A DNA stretch of 64,000 nt from Algoriphagus sp. AK58 (lineage in GTDB: Bacteria; Bacteroidota; Bacteroidia; Cytophagales; Cyclobacteriaceae), in the NCBI RefSeq assembly GCF_014324365.1, contig NZ_QEIG01000007.1, positions 186,001-250,000 of the forward strand, read 5' to 3'. Of this stretch, positions 52,431-62,550 are shown piece by piece. Made by a program: the position numbers and the translations under genes. The notes under the pieces were generated by a model. It saw only the letters and a program-made list of their open reading frames with translations, had not been told where the DNA came from and did not search any database. Each line of letters starts with the position of its first letter. The stretch's first letter is position 1.

Positions 52431-53678
52431 ATGAAATTCATTTACCGCCTGCTTTTAGGAATAATTACTGGGGTTTTGCCACTTCTAGGTATTTTTTCGG
52501 CCAAACTCAGACACTTTTTATCTGGAAGAGATAACCTATTCCTCCTGCTCAAGAAATTCCGCGAGAATCACCCGGGACCTTTGGCTTGGTTTCATGTGGC
52601 TTCATTGGGAGAATTCGAACAAGCAAGACCGGTGATTGCTGAGTTGAAAAAACAAAGGTCTGAGTGCTTGATAGCAGTCAGCTTTTTCAGTCCTTCAGGG
52701 TTTGACCATGTGAGCAAAAAGCCTCATGCTAATGTAGATTTCATTACGTACATTCCCTTGGACAGAAAAAGTTGGGCAGACAGGTTTGTCTCTATTCTTA
52801 ATCCTGAAATCGCCTTTTTTGTCAAATATGACCTTTGGTACCATCATATTTGCGCGCTAAAACGAGATCGGGTGCCCACCTATTTGATAGCGGCTTCCTT
52901 TCGTGAAAACCAGATTTATTTTTCTTGGTACGGAGTTTTTTTTAGAACCATTCTGGCCCAACTGGATTGGATTTTTACCCAAAATCAGAAAAGTATTGAA
53001 CTGCTTGAGAAAATCGGAATCACGAGGGCAAGCCTAGTCGGTGATACCCGGTTTGACCGGGTGGCGGAGACAGCCCAAACGCCCAAAGAGCTTGGGGAAG
53101 TGAGTGCTTGGGTACATGGAAAGCCCACCATAGTGGTCGGTTCGGCATGGGAAGAAGACATGCGTCTCCTGATTCCATTGATCAATTCCAAACCAGAGTA
53201 TCGTTGGATCATTGCTCCTCATGATTTAAAGCCTGAACCTATGGATCGATGGGCAAGCCAAATCACACTTGATTCCGAAAAGTATTCACGGTGGACACCT
53301 GATGATCCCAATTCCGTGCTTTTCATCGATAATATTGGCATGCTTTCTTCTCTATATCAATTTGCTCGCGTGGCTTATGTGGGAGGGGCTTTTGGAAAGG
53401 GACTGCATAATATCCTGGAGCCCTTAGGCTTTGGCGTGCCGGTGATTTTTGGAAAAGTCAAAAAGGCAGGTAAGTTTCCCGAGGCGGAACAAAGTCAATA
53501 CGAAGGCTGTGGGTTTGAAATCGAAGACGAAAAGCAACTTCAACAAATCTTCACAAAGCTGGAGCAGGTTGAATTTTACCAAAGGGCCACAGAATCTGCC
53601 CAAAATTGGGTAACATCAAACCTTGGTGCTGCAAATCGGATTGTCACATTCATCACTGCCAAAAATCTGTCAAAATGA
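52431..53678 (+). CDS. waaA: 3-deoxy-D-manno-octulosonic acid transferase, 415 aa
   Basis: Adds Kdo to lipid A precursor at the inner membrane. N-terminal anchor FIYRLLLGIITGVLPLLG, then WFHVASLGEFEQARPVIAEL with the catalytic Glu, and GDTRFDRV plus VGGAFGKGLHNILEPLGFGV in the C-terminal sugar-nucleotide half. Its TGA overlaps the ATG of rsgA (ATGA). Confidence 0.93.
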   Translation: MKFIYRLLLGIITGVLPLLGIFSAKLRHFLSGRDNLFLLLKKFRENHPGPLAWFHVASLGEFEQARPVIAELKKQRSECLIAVSFFSPSGFDHVSKKPHANVDFITYIPLDRKSWADRFVSILNPEIAFFVKYDLWYHHICALKRDRVPTYLIAASFRENQIYFSWYGVFFRTILAQLDWIFTQNQKSIELLEKIGITRASLVGDTRFDRVAETAQTPKELGEVSAWVHGKPTIVVGSAWEEDMRLLIPLINSKPEYRWIIAPHDLKPEPMDRWASQITLDSEKYSRWTPDDPNSVLFIDNIGMLSSLYQFARVAYVGGAFGKGLHNILEPLGFGVPVIFGKVKKAGKFPEAEQSQYEGCGFEIEDEKQLQQIFTKLEQVEFYQRATESAQNWVTSNLGAANRIVTFITAKNLSK

Positions 53679-54598
53679 AGGGTAGAGTAATCAAATCCAC
53701 AGGAAGCTGGTACTTGGTCAAGGTTGAGGCAAATGTGATTTCTGCCAGACTTAAAGGCAAGTTTAAACAAGAGGATCTCAAGCTCACCAATCCGATTGCG
53801 GTAGGTGATTGGGTGGAGTTGGAAAAGGAAGTCGGCCAAGAGACGGCTGTCATCAAGGATATTTTGCCCAGGGAAAATTATGTCATTCGTAAGTCCACCC
53901 GAAAGCAGCACTTTTCCCATATCATTGCCAGTAATCTTGACCAAGCTATTTTGGTCATTACCATGAAAAAGCCTCGGACTTCTTTGGGCTTTATTGACCG
54001 GTTTTTGGTCAGTACGGAGAGTTATGGTATCCCTGCTATGCTGGTGGTCAATAAAATGGATCAGCTAGAGGGTGAAGAAGAAGCGGAGTGGCTTAGGGAT
54101 ATTCATGAGATTTATGAGCCGCTGGGATATCCTGTCATAGAGATTTCGGCACTTATGGATCAGGATTTGAAGTCAACGTTTTTGCCGCATATTAGGGGGA
54201 AATCCAGCCTTATTTCAGGTCATTCCGGTGTAGGAAAAAGTACTCTTTTAAATGCGCTGATTCCGGAAGCCAAACAGGAAACAAAAGAGGTTTCAGGTTA
54301 TAGCGCCAAAGGAGTTCATACCACTACTTTTGCTGAAATGTTCTTTTTGCCCGAAGGAGGTGATCTGATAGATACTCCAGGCATCAAAGAATTTGGGATT
54401 TTGGATGTGGAGGAGTTTGAATTGTCACACTATTTTCCGGAAATGAGGCAGTATCTCGGACAATGTAAATACAACAACTGTACTCACGTAAATGAACCGG
54501 GATGTGTGGTGCTCAAAAAACTGGATGAAGGTTACATCCATCCCTTCAGGTATCAGAGCTATCTAAATATTCTTCATGAGGAGGACAGCCACAGATGA
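53675..54598 (+). CDS. rsgA: Small ribosomal subunit biogenesis GTPase RsgA, 307 aa
   Basis: OB fold (MKGRVIKSTGSWYLVKV ...), then a circularly permuted GTPase: VVNKMD, SGHSGVGKSTLLN, DTPGIKEFG, and a C-terminal zinc knuckle (CKYNNCTHVNEPGC). Helps 30S maturation. The longer frame starting at 53606 lies inside waaA; the ATGA start at 53675 is correct by family length. Confidence 0.94.
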   Translation: MKGRVIKSTGSWYLVKVEANVISARLKGKFKQEDLKLTNPIAVGDWVELEKEVGQETAVIKDILPRENYVIRKSTRKQHFSHIIASNLDQAILVITMKKPRTSLGFIDRFLVSTESYGIPAMLVVNKMDQLEGEEEAEWLRDIHEIYEPLGYPVIEISALMDQDLKSTFLPHIRGKSSLISGHSGVGKSTLLNALIPEAKQETKEVSGYSAKGVHTTTFAEMFFLPEGGDLIDTPGIKEFGILDVEEFELSHYFPEMRQYLGQCKYNNCTHVNEPGCVVLKKLDEGYIHPFRYQSYLNILHEEDSHR

Positions 54599-54652
54599 TC
54601 GGTTTGGTTACCAGATCAATTTGGCCTAATTTTCCTTTTTCAAAATCTTACC

Positions 54653-55144
54653 ATGAGCGAGGTACTTAATCACAAGCAGGTAGGCCAGAAAATTACCCGG
54701 ATGGCCTTTGAGATCTACGAGCGAAATCTTCACTCTACAGGGGTCGTTTTTGCGGGTATTACCGGGATGGGTGCTACCTTGGCTCATCTATTGGCTTCAG
54801 AGTTGAGAAAGATTTCACCCATTGCTGTGGAGGAGATCGAAGTTGTGTTGGATAAAATGTCAGTTTCGACCTCTGAGATTGAACTTACCAAGGCTTTGGA
54901 TCTTAATGGTAAGACCGTGATTTTGGTGGATGATGTACTCAATACCGGCAAAACCTTAGTCTATGCCATGAAACCTTTTTTGGAACATGAAATTTACAAA
55001 ATGGAGATTGCCGTATTGGTGAATCGAAGCCATGGTCTATTTCCTGTAAGACCTGATTATACCGGTTATGAGTTAGCTACCACATTAAGTGAGCATATCC
55101 GGGTAGATTTTTCTGATAACAAGTATTCTGTTCACCTGCACTAA
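54653..55144 (+). CDS. PyrR-like phosphoribosyltransferase, 163 aa
   Basis: Type I phosphoribosyltransferase with the PRPP loop [18 protein letters not shown] (~85-102) and an N-terminal half resembling PyrR. Could salvage a pyrimidine base or act as a regulator; RNA-binding residues of true PyrR were not judged. Two bases before panB. Confidence 0.82.
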   Translation: MSEVLNHKQVGQKITRMAFEIYERNLHSTGVVFAGITGMGATLAHLLASELRKISPIAVEEIEVVLDKMSVSTSEIELTKALDLNGKTVILVDDVLNTGKTLVYAMKPFLEHEIYKMEIAVLVNRSHGLFPVRPDYTGYELATTLSEHIRVDFSDNKYSVHLH

Positions 55145-55146
55145 AC

Positions 55147-55968
55147 ATGTCCGTACATTCATCTGCTTCCGTCAAGCGAATTACTACTCATACACTTCAG
55201 GAAATGAAGCATAGGGGTGAAAAAATCTCTATGCTTACTGCCTATGATTATTCGATGGCCAAAATCGTGGACGCTGCTGGAATGGATATCATTTTAGTCG
55301 GAGATTCAGCTTCCAATGTAATGGCAGGACATGAAACCACACTTCCCATTACCTTAGACCAAATGATTTACCATGCTTCGGCAGTAGTCAGAGCGGTCAA
55401 GCGCTCTTTCGTCGTAGTGGACATCCCTTTTGGAAGTTATCAGGGAAACAGTTCTGAAGCGCTGAGGTCCGCCATACGGATCATGAAAGAATCTGGTGCC
55501 CATTCTGTGAAAGTGGAAGGTGGATCCGAAATAAAGGAGTCAGTAGTAAGAATTCTCAGTGCCGGAGTACCTGTGATGGGACATTTGGGGTTGACACCTC
55601 AGTCCATCTATAAGTTTGGTACCTACACAGTACGGGCAAAAGAGGAAGCTGAAGCCAATAAACTGCTGGAAGACGCCAAAATGCTGGAAGCGTGTGGCTG
55701 TTTTGCACTTGTTTTGGAGAAGATCCCAGCTGCCTTGGCCAAAAAAGTTGCCGAATCCGTTTCGATTCCAGTGATTGGAATCGGAGCAGGTCCCGACGTA
55801 GATGGACAAGTACTGGTCATGCATGATATGCTGGGGATTACTCAGGAGTTCAAACCCCGTTTTTTGAGGCAATATGCTGATCTTCAAAAGACCATGATGG
55901 AGGCATTCCAAAACTACATTTCTGATGTGAAGAACAGAGATTTTCCGAATCAGTCAGAAAGTTATTAG
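55147..55968 (+). CDS. panB: 3-methyl-2-oxobutanoate hydroxymethyltransferase, 273 aa
   Basis: First step of pantothenate synthesis. [40 protein letters not shown] and [20 protein letters not shown] are family signatures; residues [20 protein letters not shown] close the active site. No panC or panD is near. CoA supply also feeds the phosphopantetheine of the nearby PKS/NRPS, but there is no direct link in sequence. Confidence 0.95.
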   Translation: MSVHSSASVKRITTHTLQEMKHRGEKISMLTAYDYSMAKIVDAAGMDIILVGDSASNVMAGHETTLPITLDQMIYHASAVVRAVKRSFVVVDIPFGSYQGNSSEALRSAIRIMKESGAHSVKVEGGSEIKESVVRILSAGVPVMGHLGLTPQSIYKFGTYTVRAKEEAEANKLLEDAKMLEACGCFALVLEKIPAALAKKVAESVSIPVIGIGAGPDVDGQVLVMHDMLGITQEFKPRFLRQYADLQKTMMEAFQNYISDVKNRDFPNQSESY

Positions 55969-55990
55969 TGAAAAAATACCTTTTATTGTC

Positions 55991-56017
55991 AAAAAGCACC
56001 TCAAAAGGGTGCTTTTT
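55991..56017 (+). terminator. Terminator of panB
   Basis: Stem aaaaagcacc/ggtgcttttt with a 7-base loop; the right arm itself gives the T-run. Confidence 0.9.
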
Positions 56018-56042
56018 GCATTAAAATACGACAAATGGCGTA

Positions 56043-56073
56043 TTTCCTTAAGGTATAAGTCAGGGTAGTTTTG
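56043..56073 (+). promoter_or_regulatory. Bacteroidota-type promoter of the propeller gene
   Basis: TTTC (56043-56046), a 19-base spacer and TAGTTTTG (56066-56073) fit the TTTG-N19-TAnnTTTG consensus with one mismatch. The expected start is about 10 bases before the ATG at 56091. Confidence 0.55.
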
Positions 56074-56090
56074 GTCAAATTCTTTATACT

Positions 56091-57974
56091 ATGAACAAGC
56101 CAAACAAAATCACCCCATCAATCCTGCTGGCCATCTTTACACTTCTGGCTGGCATTACCACCGCATTCGCACAAGAGCCTCAGTGGAAGCTCACTCTGGA
56201 AAAAGGAGTAGAATGGACTCGATACACACCCAATAAAATTCTTCTAGTCGGGAGTTCTGACTGGGGGTTGCACGGTGTAGATGCTACAACTGGTAAGCTA
56301 CTTTGGTCCAATGAAGACCTGTATAATTCCGCGAAAGCGCTCAAAGGCGCGGATGGAAAAAAAGTAGGGTATACCCCGGATTTAATCCGTGTGTTGGAAG
56401 ATCCCAATGACCCCAAAGTTTCTGATTTTGCCATTGTGAAGTACACGGATAATATCCTTGTCAAAAATTTTGTGGTGATCAATATCCGTACAGGTGAGTT
56501 AATCATGAATCCAAAGATGGCAGGTATGCCTGTGGTGAAAATCATAGGTCCAGAGCAGGCTACTTTCAATTACGATGGCTCGGATTACTTATCCGAACTG
56601 AAAGGCGTAATTATCACGGCATCTTGGGAAGATCTCGCAAAGCCGGGTAAACCTTACATGCAAATGACCAAGTTCATTGACCTGGAGTCGGGTAAAGTAA
56701 CATGGGAAAATGATCAGATTTCATCCAAATTTTTGCCCGTGGTCACAGATGATAAGAATTTGATTTTTATAGGAGAAAAAACAGCTGCAAAGATTGATGC
56801 GAAAACAGGAAAGCCCATCTGGTCATTTGAAGTAGCAGACAAGAAAAACAGCTTTGAAGCTTTTGATGCAAACATCCGATTGACTGAAGGGTACTTTTAT
56901 CAGAAGAAAGGAAGTCAGGGAGTGGTGAACGCGGTGGATTTGAAATCAGGGAAAGTTCTTTGGGAAAAACCTTTGGCCACAAAAGATGCTCCCGTACTGA
57001 CGGCTGAGAATTTTGGGGTGATAGTGGCGGATGAGAAAAACTTCACGCTTATGGAAGCGGAGACTGGGAACACCAAGTGGACAGCAAAGAAACTCTCAGG
57101 GATCGTAGTGGATCTTGGAAAAGACTGGGGGATCGCGGTAGGTGAAAGAGATAAATACCTGACCGTATTGGATAAAAATACCGGAGAGGAAAAATGGTCC
57201 CAAAAAATTAAGGGGATTAGAATCGATCAATTGACTGGGGCAGGCATAATGTATATCAATGAAGAAGGAAGCGTGGGTTTATTTGGGTTTGATGGCAAGC
57301 CGGTTTGGTCAGAAAAAGATATGATCAAGGGTCCTGGAGTGCTCAGAGCTAAGCCTTCATTAGACCAGGAGGTATTTTATGCGGATGGAAAAGTCTATCA
57401 TGTCAACCTAGTCAATGGGACCAAAAAAGTAATCATTGATGACGTGAAGTTTCAGGAAAAGGAGACTCCGGATAATCTGGAATTTACAGGTTCTAATTTT
57501 GTCCTTTCTTCAAGCCAGAACATGATGGGATTTGACGAGAATGGAAACGTGTTGTACCAAGGACATTGGCCATCACCCAAAATCAGTTTGGCAGGTCGAA
57601 TCGCCATGCGGACTATGCAGGTAGCTATGGTGGCCATGGCATCTGCTGCTGCTTATCAACAAGGAGCGGCGGGTAACCTGACTTATGCTGGCAAACAATA
57701 CGGGATACAGCGAGAGTTTTTTGAAGATATGTCGGGAGCCTTTGGGCAGGTGGCTAATCAGCGGTTTAAAGCTACCAAACATGCCGGAGTTTACAGCTTT
57801 ATTTTGACCGATGTTGGCGAAGGAGTTGGACTCGCCAAGATTGATAAGGTCAGTGGGAAAGAGGTTGGCAAAATTGTCCTTAATGACAAAGAGCCGGTGT
57901 TTGATTCGGATCCGGAGAATGGGATGATTTTTTACAAGCCCTCCAAAAAGGATGTCTTTGGATATACCTTTTGA
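56091..57974 (+). CDS. Exported PQQ-like beta-propeller protein, 627 aa
   Basis: Signal peptide ending near TTAFAQ. Repeated blades of the quinoprotein/BamB type are visible (GKLLWSNEDL, GKVTWENDQI, GKPIWSFEVA, GKVLWEKPLA, GNTKWTAKKL, GEEKWSQKIK, GKPVWSEKDM), about seven. A C-terminal insert with a hydrophobic AMRTMQVAMVAMASAAAY helix follows. No PQQ-binding catalytic set is obvious, so a scaffold or binding role is more likely than dehydrogenase. Function unknown. Confidence 0.75.
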   Translation: MNKPNKITPSILLAIFTLLAGITTAFAQEPQWKLTLEKGVEWTRYTPNKILLVGSSDWGLHGVDATTGKLLWSNEDLYNSAKALKGADGKKVGYTPDLIRVLEDPNDPKVSDFAIVKYTDNILVKNFVVINIRTGELIMNPKMAGMPVVKIIGPEQATFNYDGSDYLSELKGVIITASWEDLAKPGKPYMQMTKFIDLESGKVTWENDQISSKFLPVVTDDKNLIFIGEKTAAKIDAKTGKPIWSFEVADKKNSFEAFDANIRLTEGYFYQKKGSQGVVNAVDLKSGKVLWEKPLATKDAPVLTAENFGVIVADEKNFTLMEAETGNTKWTAKKLSGIVVDLGKDWGIAVGERDKYLTVLDKNTGEEKWSQKIKGIRIDQLTGAGIMYINEEGSVGLFGFDGKPVWSEKDMIKGPGVLRAKPSLDQEVFYADGKVYHVNLVNGTKKVIIDDVKFQEKETPDNLEFTGSNFVLSSSQNMMGFDENGNVLYQGHWPSPKISLAGRIAMRTMQVAMVAMASAAAYQQGAAGNLTYAGKQYGIQREFFEDMSGAFGQVANQRFKATKHAGVYSFILTDVGEGVGLAKIDKVSGKEVGKIVLNDKEPVFDSDPENGMIFYKPSKKDVFGYTF

Positions 57975-57982
57975 ATAGCATG

Positions 57983-58010
57983 AAAAATCCCGGGGTGACC
58001 CGGGATTTTT
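57983..58010. terminator. Bidirectional terminator between convergent genes
   Basis: Stem aaaaatcccggg / cccgggattttt with loop gtga gives T-runs on both strands and lies between the propeller gene and the GH57 gene. Confidence 0.93.
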
Positions 58011-58014
58011 GATT

Positions 58015-59232
58015 TTATGACAAACTTACTTTTTCTGTTTGCGATACTTTTTCTTTAACTCGTAAAATAAAGTCGCTCAGTACATTCATGTAGTTAATAA
58101 ATGCATCATAGGGAGTATCGTAAGGGCTGAAATATTGGTGGACGGAGCCATCCGAAAAGAACTTAGTACACATGTAATAAAAATGATCGGAGGTTTGAAG
58201 GTATTCCCAATCCCTTTTTATTTCTGGATCATCTACTTTGCTGACTAATTGCTGAAGTTCGTAAAGTCGGTCAAAAGCCTCGTCCTGCATATCATTACCA
58301 AGCCAAGCGGTAAGGTCGCGTTCTTCATCAGCCCATGATATGGGAGTTGGGACATGAATTTTGCTAACAGCAGGCCCAGCTTCTGCTACTTCAGAAGGAG
58401 TGGAAAAGGAGAAATTGGAATGTCTAAGGATGGTCTCAGGCAGATGTCTCATGAATTCAAAAATTCCGGTCTCAGCCCATTGGTGCTCACCAAAAGTTTC
58501 ATAATCCATAAACAAATTCACTACTTGTTCCTCTTTGGGAATGGCGTTGAGCCAGCCGACAAACTTCTCAGTAGTCAAAGGAAAGTCAGCCCAGGTCTTA
58601 TTGCCAAACCGGAAGGCAATGTCATCAGAGAGGCGAAAGTTTTTCAATAAGACTTTCAGTTCCGGCTGAATTGCGTTGGAATAGACATAGTTGGGACTTT
58701 TCCATCCTAGGATATGCTTAGCACCTTCCGTTAAGATGGCTTGATATCCTAGTTCAGCTACCATGGCGCCAATTTGATCCGAATAAATCAGCTCGGTATT
58801 TCTAAAGACTTTCGGAGTATACCCGTTAAATAGCTCTTGGATTTTTTTCTGGTGTTTTTTTACCAAGGAGAAAAATTCCTCCTTGCTTTTCAATGCGGCC
58901 AGCGAATGAGAATAGGTTTCGTTAAGAAGCTCAACATGACCAGTGGCTACTAATTTTTGGAAACTCTCCAATACATCCGGAGCATAGGCTTCCATCTGAT
59001 CCAAAAAAGTCCCTGAAATAGAAAAAGCCACTTTAAATTTGCCTTTGTAGGTTTGAATGAGGTCCATTAAAAGGGCATTCATAGGCAGGTAACATCTTTG
59101 GGCAGCCTTTCGGATTACGTTACGGTTGAGGTAATCATCCCAATAATAATGGTCTTCCCCGATATCGAAGAATCGGTACGGTTTGATTCGGAAGGGTTGA
59201 TGAACTTGGAAATAAAAACAGACGGTTCTCAT
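58015..59232 (-). CDS. Glycoside hydrolase family 57 (alpha-amylase type), 405 aa
   Basis: Starts RTVCFYFQVHQPFRIKPYRF, the usual first GH57 region. Probable nucleophile Glu in VFRNTELIYSDQIG and acid Asp in FMDYETFGEHQW. Acts on alpha-1,4-glucans. No signal peptide, so cytoplasmic. Start ATG 59230-59232 overlaps the stop of the GT4 gene (ATGA); the longer frame to 59292 has no support. Third gene of the alpha-glucan operon. Confidence 0.9.
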   Translation of the reverse strand: MRTVCFYFQVHQPFRIKPYRFFDIGEDHYYWDDYLNRNVIRKAAQRCYLPMNALLMDLIQTYKGKFKVAFSISGTFLDQMEAYAPDVLESFQKLVATGHVELLNETYSHSLAALKSKEEFFSLVKKHQKKIQELFNGYTPKVFRNTELIYSDQIGAMVAELGYQAILTEGAKHILGWKSPNYVYSNAIQPELKVLLKNFRLSDDIAFRFGNKTWADFPLTTEKFVGWLNAIPKEEQVVNLFMDYETFGEHQWAETGIFEFMRHLPETILRHSNFSFSTPSEVAEAGPAVSKIHVPTPISWADEERDLTAWLGNDMQDEAFDRLYELQQLVSKVDDPEIKRDWEYLQTSDHFYYMCTKFFSDGSVHQYFSPYDTPYDAFINYMNVLSDFILRVKEKVSQTEKVSLS

Positions 59233-60518
59233 GATCGTTGAGCTAAAGTTTTTTCGTAAACAGTCACTAGTTTGGCAGCCACATGCTCCCATTTTAATTT
59301 TTTGAGTTCTTCTCCACCGAGTTCCTTAAACATCTTCGAGATACTCTCATAGTGGAGGAGGGCAAATATGGCGTCAGCCATGGCGTCTACATCCCAAAAA
59401 TCTATTTTAATGGCATTCTTCAGGACTTCCGCCACCCCGGATTGTTTGGAAATGATTACTGGAGTGTTGTGCCTAACGGCCTCCAGAGGAGCAATTCCAA
59501 ACGGTTCGGAAACCGAAGGCATGACATAGACATCACTAATCGCATACATATGGTCTACATCGTCCCCTTTAAGGAAACCTGTGAAGTGGAACTTAGTACC
59601 CATTCTCAATTCTGCCACCCGATCTATCATTCTGTTGAGCAAATCCCCAGATCCAGCCATGACAAAACGAACATTGGGATCCCTATCAATTACTTTTTTG
59701 GCTGCTTCTACAAAATATTCCGGCCCTTTTTGGAAGGTAATTCTTCCCAAGAAAGTCACGATTTTTTCAGGGACTTTTTTCTGATAAGAAGATTTGATGA
59801 TACTGGCGTCCAATACTGCATTATGGAGCACGGATACCTTTTCAGCAGGGACGCCATACTTTCTTACGCAGATGTTTTTGGTCAATTGGCTTACGGCTAC
59901 AATGTGGTCAGCCGCATGCATTCCTGCGCGTTCGATTTCATAGACCGGTCCGTTGACAGACTCGCCTGAGCGGTCAAATTCGGTGGCATGTACATGTACC
60001 ACAAGTGGTTTTCCGCTGATTTCTTTTGCTGCTATCCCTGCCGGAAAGGCTAGCCAATCATGTGCATGGATGATGTCAAAGTCGCTTCGATCTCTTGCGA
60101 TCTGAGCCCCTACGAGCGCATAGCGAGAGACTTCCTCCATTAGATTTTTCCCATACTTTCCACTGAATTCAAACTTGTTGGAAAAGATGCTTTCATCTAC
60201 ATCGGTACGGTCATGGATGGCATAGTCGGTAAACTTTTTGAATTCTTCAGGTCCCAGATAAGGAACCAAAAAGCTGTTGACCTCCAAATAGGTGAGGTTT
60301 TTCCAGATTTTCTTAAACTTCCGTTCTCTATAATCAATAGTTATATCGCTGGCATTCACGAAATCGGCCAAAGGCTCCTCGTCTCCCCAGAGTTTTGGCA
60401 CCACGAAAATGACTTCTTGATTATGATGGTTCATACCTTGAACCAGACCATAACAAGCGGTGCCCAATCCTCCGGAAATATGTGGTGGGAATTCCCATCC
60501 AAACATTAATACTCTCAT
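59229..60518 (-). CDS. Glycosyltransferase family 4/5 (glycogen synthase-like), 429 aa
   Basis: GT-B fold: VLMFGWEFPPHISGGLGTAC at the N-terminus, HAHDWLAFPAGIAAKE, and the donor-site E-x7-E in PSVSEPFGIAPLEAV. Position between a debranching enzyme and a GH57 amylase argues for alpha-glucan chain synthesis. ADP- or UDP-glucose donor not determined. Confidence 0.88.
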   Translation of the reverse strand: MRVLMFGWEFPPHISGGLGTACYGLVQGMNHHNQEVIFVVPKLWGDEEPLADFVNASDITIDYRERKFKKIWKNLTYLEVNSFLVPYLGPEEFKKFTDYAIHDRTDVDESIFSNKFEFSGKYGKNLMEEVSRYALVGAQIARDRSDFDIIHAHDWLAFPAGIAAKEISGKPLVVHVHATEFDRSGESVNGPVYEIERAGMHAADHIVAVSQLTKNICVRKYGVPAEKVSVLHNAVLDASIIKSSYQKKVPEKIVTFLGRITFQKGPEYFVEAAKKVIDRDPNVRFVMAGSGDLLNRMIDRVAELRMGTKFHFTGFLKGDDVDHMYAISDVYVMPSVSEPFGIAPLEAVRHNTPVIISKQSGVAEVLKNAIKIDFWDVDAMADAIFALLHYESISKMFKELGGEELKKLKWEHVAAKLVTVYEKTLAQRS

Positions 60519-60528
60519 AAAAAGTCAG

Positions 60529-62445
60529 TTAAATTCTTTTGACTAAGTCCATCATTCTAAGTAGCTCGGCTACACTCCAAGCCTGAGAGACTGAGCCCTT
60601 CGGTCGGTGAGGTGCATCTCCATCGTAAATTTCCGCAACTGTCCCAATTCCATATTGAGTCATTACCCCATCAAATCCTTTAATGATTTTCTGTACGAAA
60701 TTTTTTGCCGCTTTTCCATGAAGCTTAAGGTATCCCTCTACAAAATGTCCAAGTGGCCAAGCCCAAACGGTTCCGTTGTGGTAGGCGTGATCCCTGCTAA
60801 TTTGGTTTCCAAAATAGTACCCTTTGTATCCTGGATCATCCGGTGATAAAGATCTCAAACCCCTTGGAGTAAGAAGTTTGGATTTAACTATTTCCAGTAC
60901 TTTATCACATTTTTCCTCATTGAGGATAGTGTAAGGTAAGGAAGTGGCAAAGACCATGTTTGGTCTGATCGACCAGTCTTTTTCTTCCCCATTAACTACA
61001 TCAGCCAAGTAGCCATAATCCCAAGACCAAAACTCTCTTTCAAAGGATTCTTTTACTCGGTTGGCAAGGGGGGAATATTCTTCGTCTCCAGTTAGTTCGT
61101 GGTAAAAGCAGAGGGCATTATACCAAAGGGCTTGGATTTCCACTGGACAGCCTATTCTAGGAGTAACCGGACCATCCGGAGTGATGGCATCCATCCAGGT
61201 CAGAGCTACCCCGTCCTGACCTCCCCAGATAAGTCCATTATCCAACATGTGAATATTGAATTCTGTCCCGTTTTTATACCCTTCAAGGATACCACGTAAT
61301 TTACCGAGGAAGCGATCTTGAATGGTTTTTTTGTCCCCAGTGTAGACTATGTATTGTTGGAGTGACCAAAAGAACCACAAAGGAGCATCCATCGATGTCA
61401 TGTTGGTGTAGTCGCCACTTCCAATATTCGGGAAAAGGGGGCCTTTCAGATCTCTGGCCATGGTATCCATGATTTCCAGAAAGGTTTGGGAATCTCCTCC
61501 CGAAAGCGTCAGCCCCGGGGACGCAATGAAGGTATCTCTGCCCCACCAGCCAAACCAAGGATAGCCTGCGATTACCCGGACATCCCCGTCTCTTCGGCGA
61601 ATAAACTGGCCCGCAGAGTTTCTCAGGCAGTTTTCAAAATTATTTCTGGGTATTCGACGTGCTATTTCTTTGGCAAATGCATTTTGGCGGGTTTCGGGGT
61701 CGGCCTCCGTCAACCCAGCCGAAAAGATCACGGATTCTCCTTTGGTGATATCAAACTCAAAATATCCGGGAATAAAAAGGTCTTCCTGATATTCGTAGCC
61801 TCGCTCCCGCTCCTGAATATACTCTATGTTGTAATACCAATCCGGGATGGACACGAAATCACATTTTTTTGATAGCTGCATGTACAGCGGATCGTATTTG
61901 GAATAAAGTTGAAACTTTACTCCGTTTGGCACATTTTCAAATTCTTTATTGATCTGATCATTTGCCTTCATCAATTGATGATAGCCTCTAAAAGCTAGGA
62001 AGGGCTGAATCCGGATTTTGGTAGGAGAATGGGCCTCAAGGAGGGTGTAGCGAATCATCACCCGGTCCCTGTTGGTGTCAAGGATCAATTCTTTTTGGAG
62101 CACCACACCACCTACCCGGTAAGTGAGTTTTGGGATAGGTTCAGAATCAAAATCTTCTAGGTACTTATGGCCTCGGGGTGAATAATTACCGGGAAATTTG
62201 GAAATACCGAGGTTAAAACTCGCACCTCTTTGGATCACTGTCTCATGGACTGTAGATAACAAAACGTGATTTTGAGAATCAATCTGGGGCTGAGGTACTA
62301 CCAACAACCCATGGTACTTTCGGGTATTGCAACCAATAATAGTAGTACTGGTGTAGGTTCCAGATCTATTAGTCCGAATAATTTCCCTTTCCAGGGAATA
62401 GTTTAGATTGATTAATTGGGTTTTATCAAAGTGGATATAACTCAT
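60529..62445 (-). CDS. Glycogen debranching enzyme (amylo-alpha-1,6-glucosidase type), 638 aa
   Basis: N-terminal substrate domain (NRSGTYTSTTIIGCNTRKYH) and a C-terminal (alpha/alpha)6 barrel with AGYPWFGWWGRDTFIASPGL (catalytic Asp region) and AYHNGTVWAWPLGHFVEGYL. This is the archaeal/eukaryotic-C-type GDE and not GlgX. Start ATG at 62443-62445; a TTG two codons up is less likely. First gene of the operon. Confidence 0.9.
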   Translation of the reverse strand: MSYIHFDKTQLINLNYSLEREIIRTNRSGTYTSTTIIGCNTRKYHGLLVVPQPQIDSQNHVLLSTVHETVIQRGASFNLGISKFPGNYSPRGHKYLEDFDSEPIPKLTYRVGGVVLQKELILDTNRDRVMIRYTLLEAHSPTKIRIQPFLAFRGYHQLMKANDQINKEFENVPNGVKFQLYSKYDPLYMQLSKKCDFVSIPDWYYNIEYIQERERGYEYQEDLFIPGYFEFDITKGESVIFSAGLTEADPETRQNAFAKEIARRIPRNNFENCLRNSAGQFIRRRDGDVRVIAGYPWFGWWGRDTFIASPGLTLSGGDSQTFLEIMDTMARDLKGPLFPNIGSGDYTNMTSMDAPLWFFWSLQQYIVYTGDKKTIQDRFLGKLRGILEGYKNGTEFNIHMLDNGLIWGGQDGVALTWMDAITPDGPVTPRIGCPVEIQALWYNALCFYHELTGDEEYSPLANRVKESFEREFWSWDYGYLADVVNGEEKDWSIRPNMVFATSLPYTILNEEKCDKVLEIVKSKLLTPRGLRSLSPDDPGYKGYYFGNQISRDHAYHNGTVWAWPLGHFVEGYLKLHGKAAKNFVQKIIKGFDGVMTQYGIGTVAEIYDGDAPHRPKGSVSQAWSVAELLRMMDLVKRI

Positions 62446-62503
62446 AGACAAAGTTGAAAGTCATTAAAAATAGAGTTTTGAACGGATAAGAAAAAAAATA
62501 GCC

Positions 62504-62535
62504 AAAAAAATAAAGGTTATGTTTCCATAACCTTT
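62504..62535 (-). terminator. Terminator of the 46-aa ORF
   Basis: Minus-strand stem aaggttatg-gaaa-cataacctt is followed by tattttttt. It isolates the small ORF from the glucan operon. Confidence 0.88.
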
Positions 62536-62550
62536 TTCGTTTAATCTTTT

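Noticed and set aside
59352..59969. 205-residue open frame antisense to the GT4 gene
   Set aside because: Shadow of a well supported gene.
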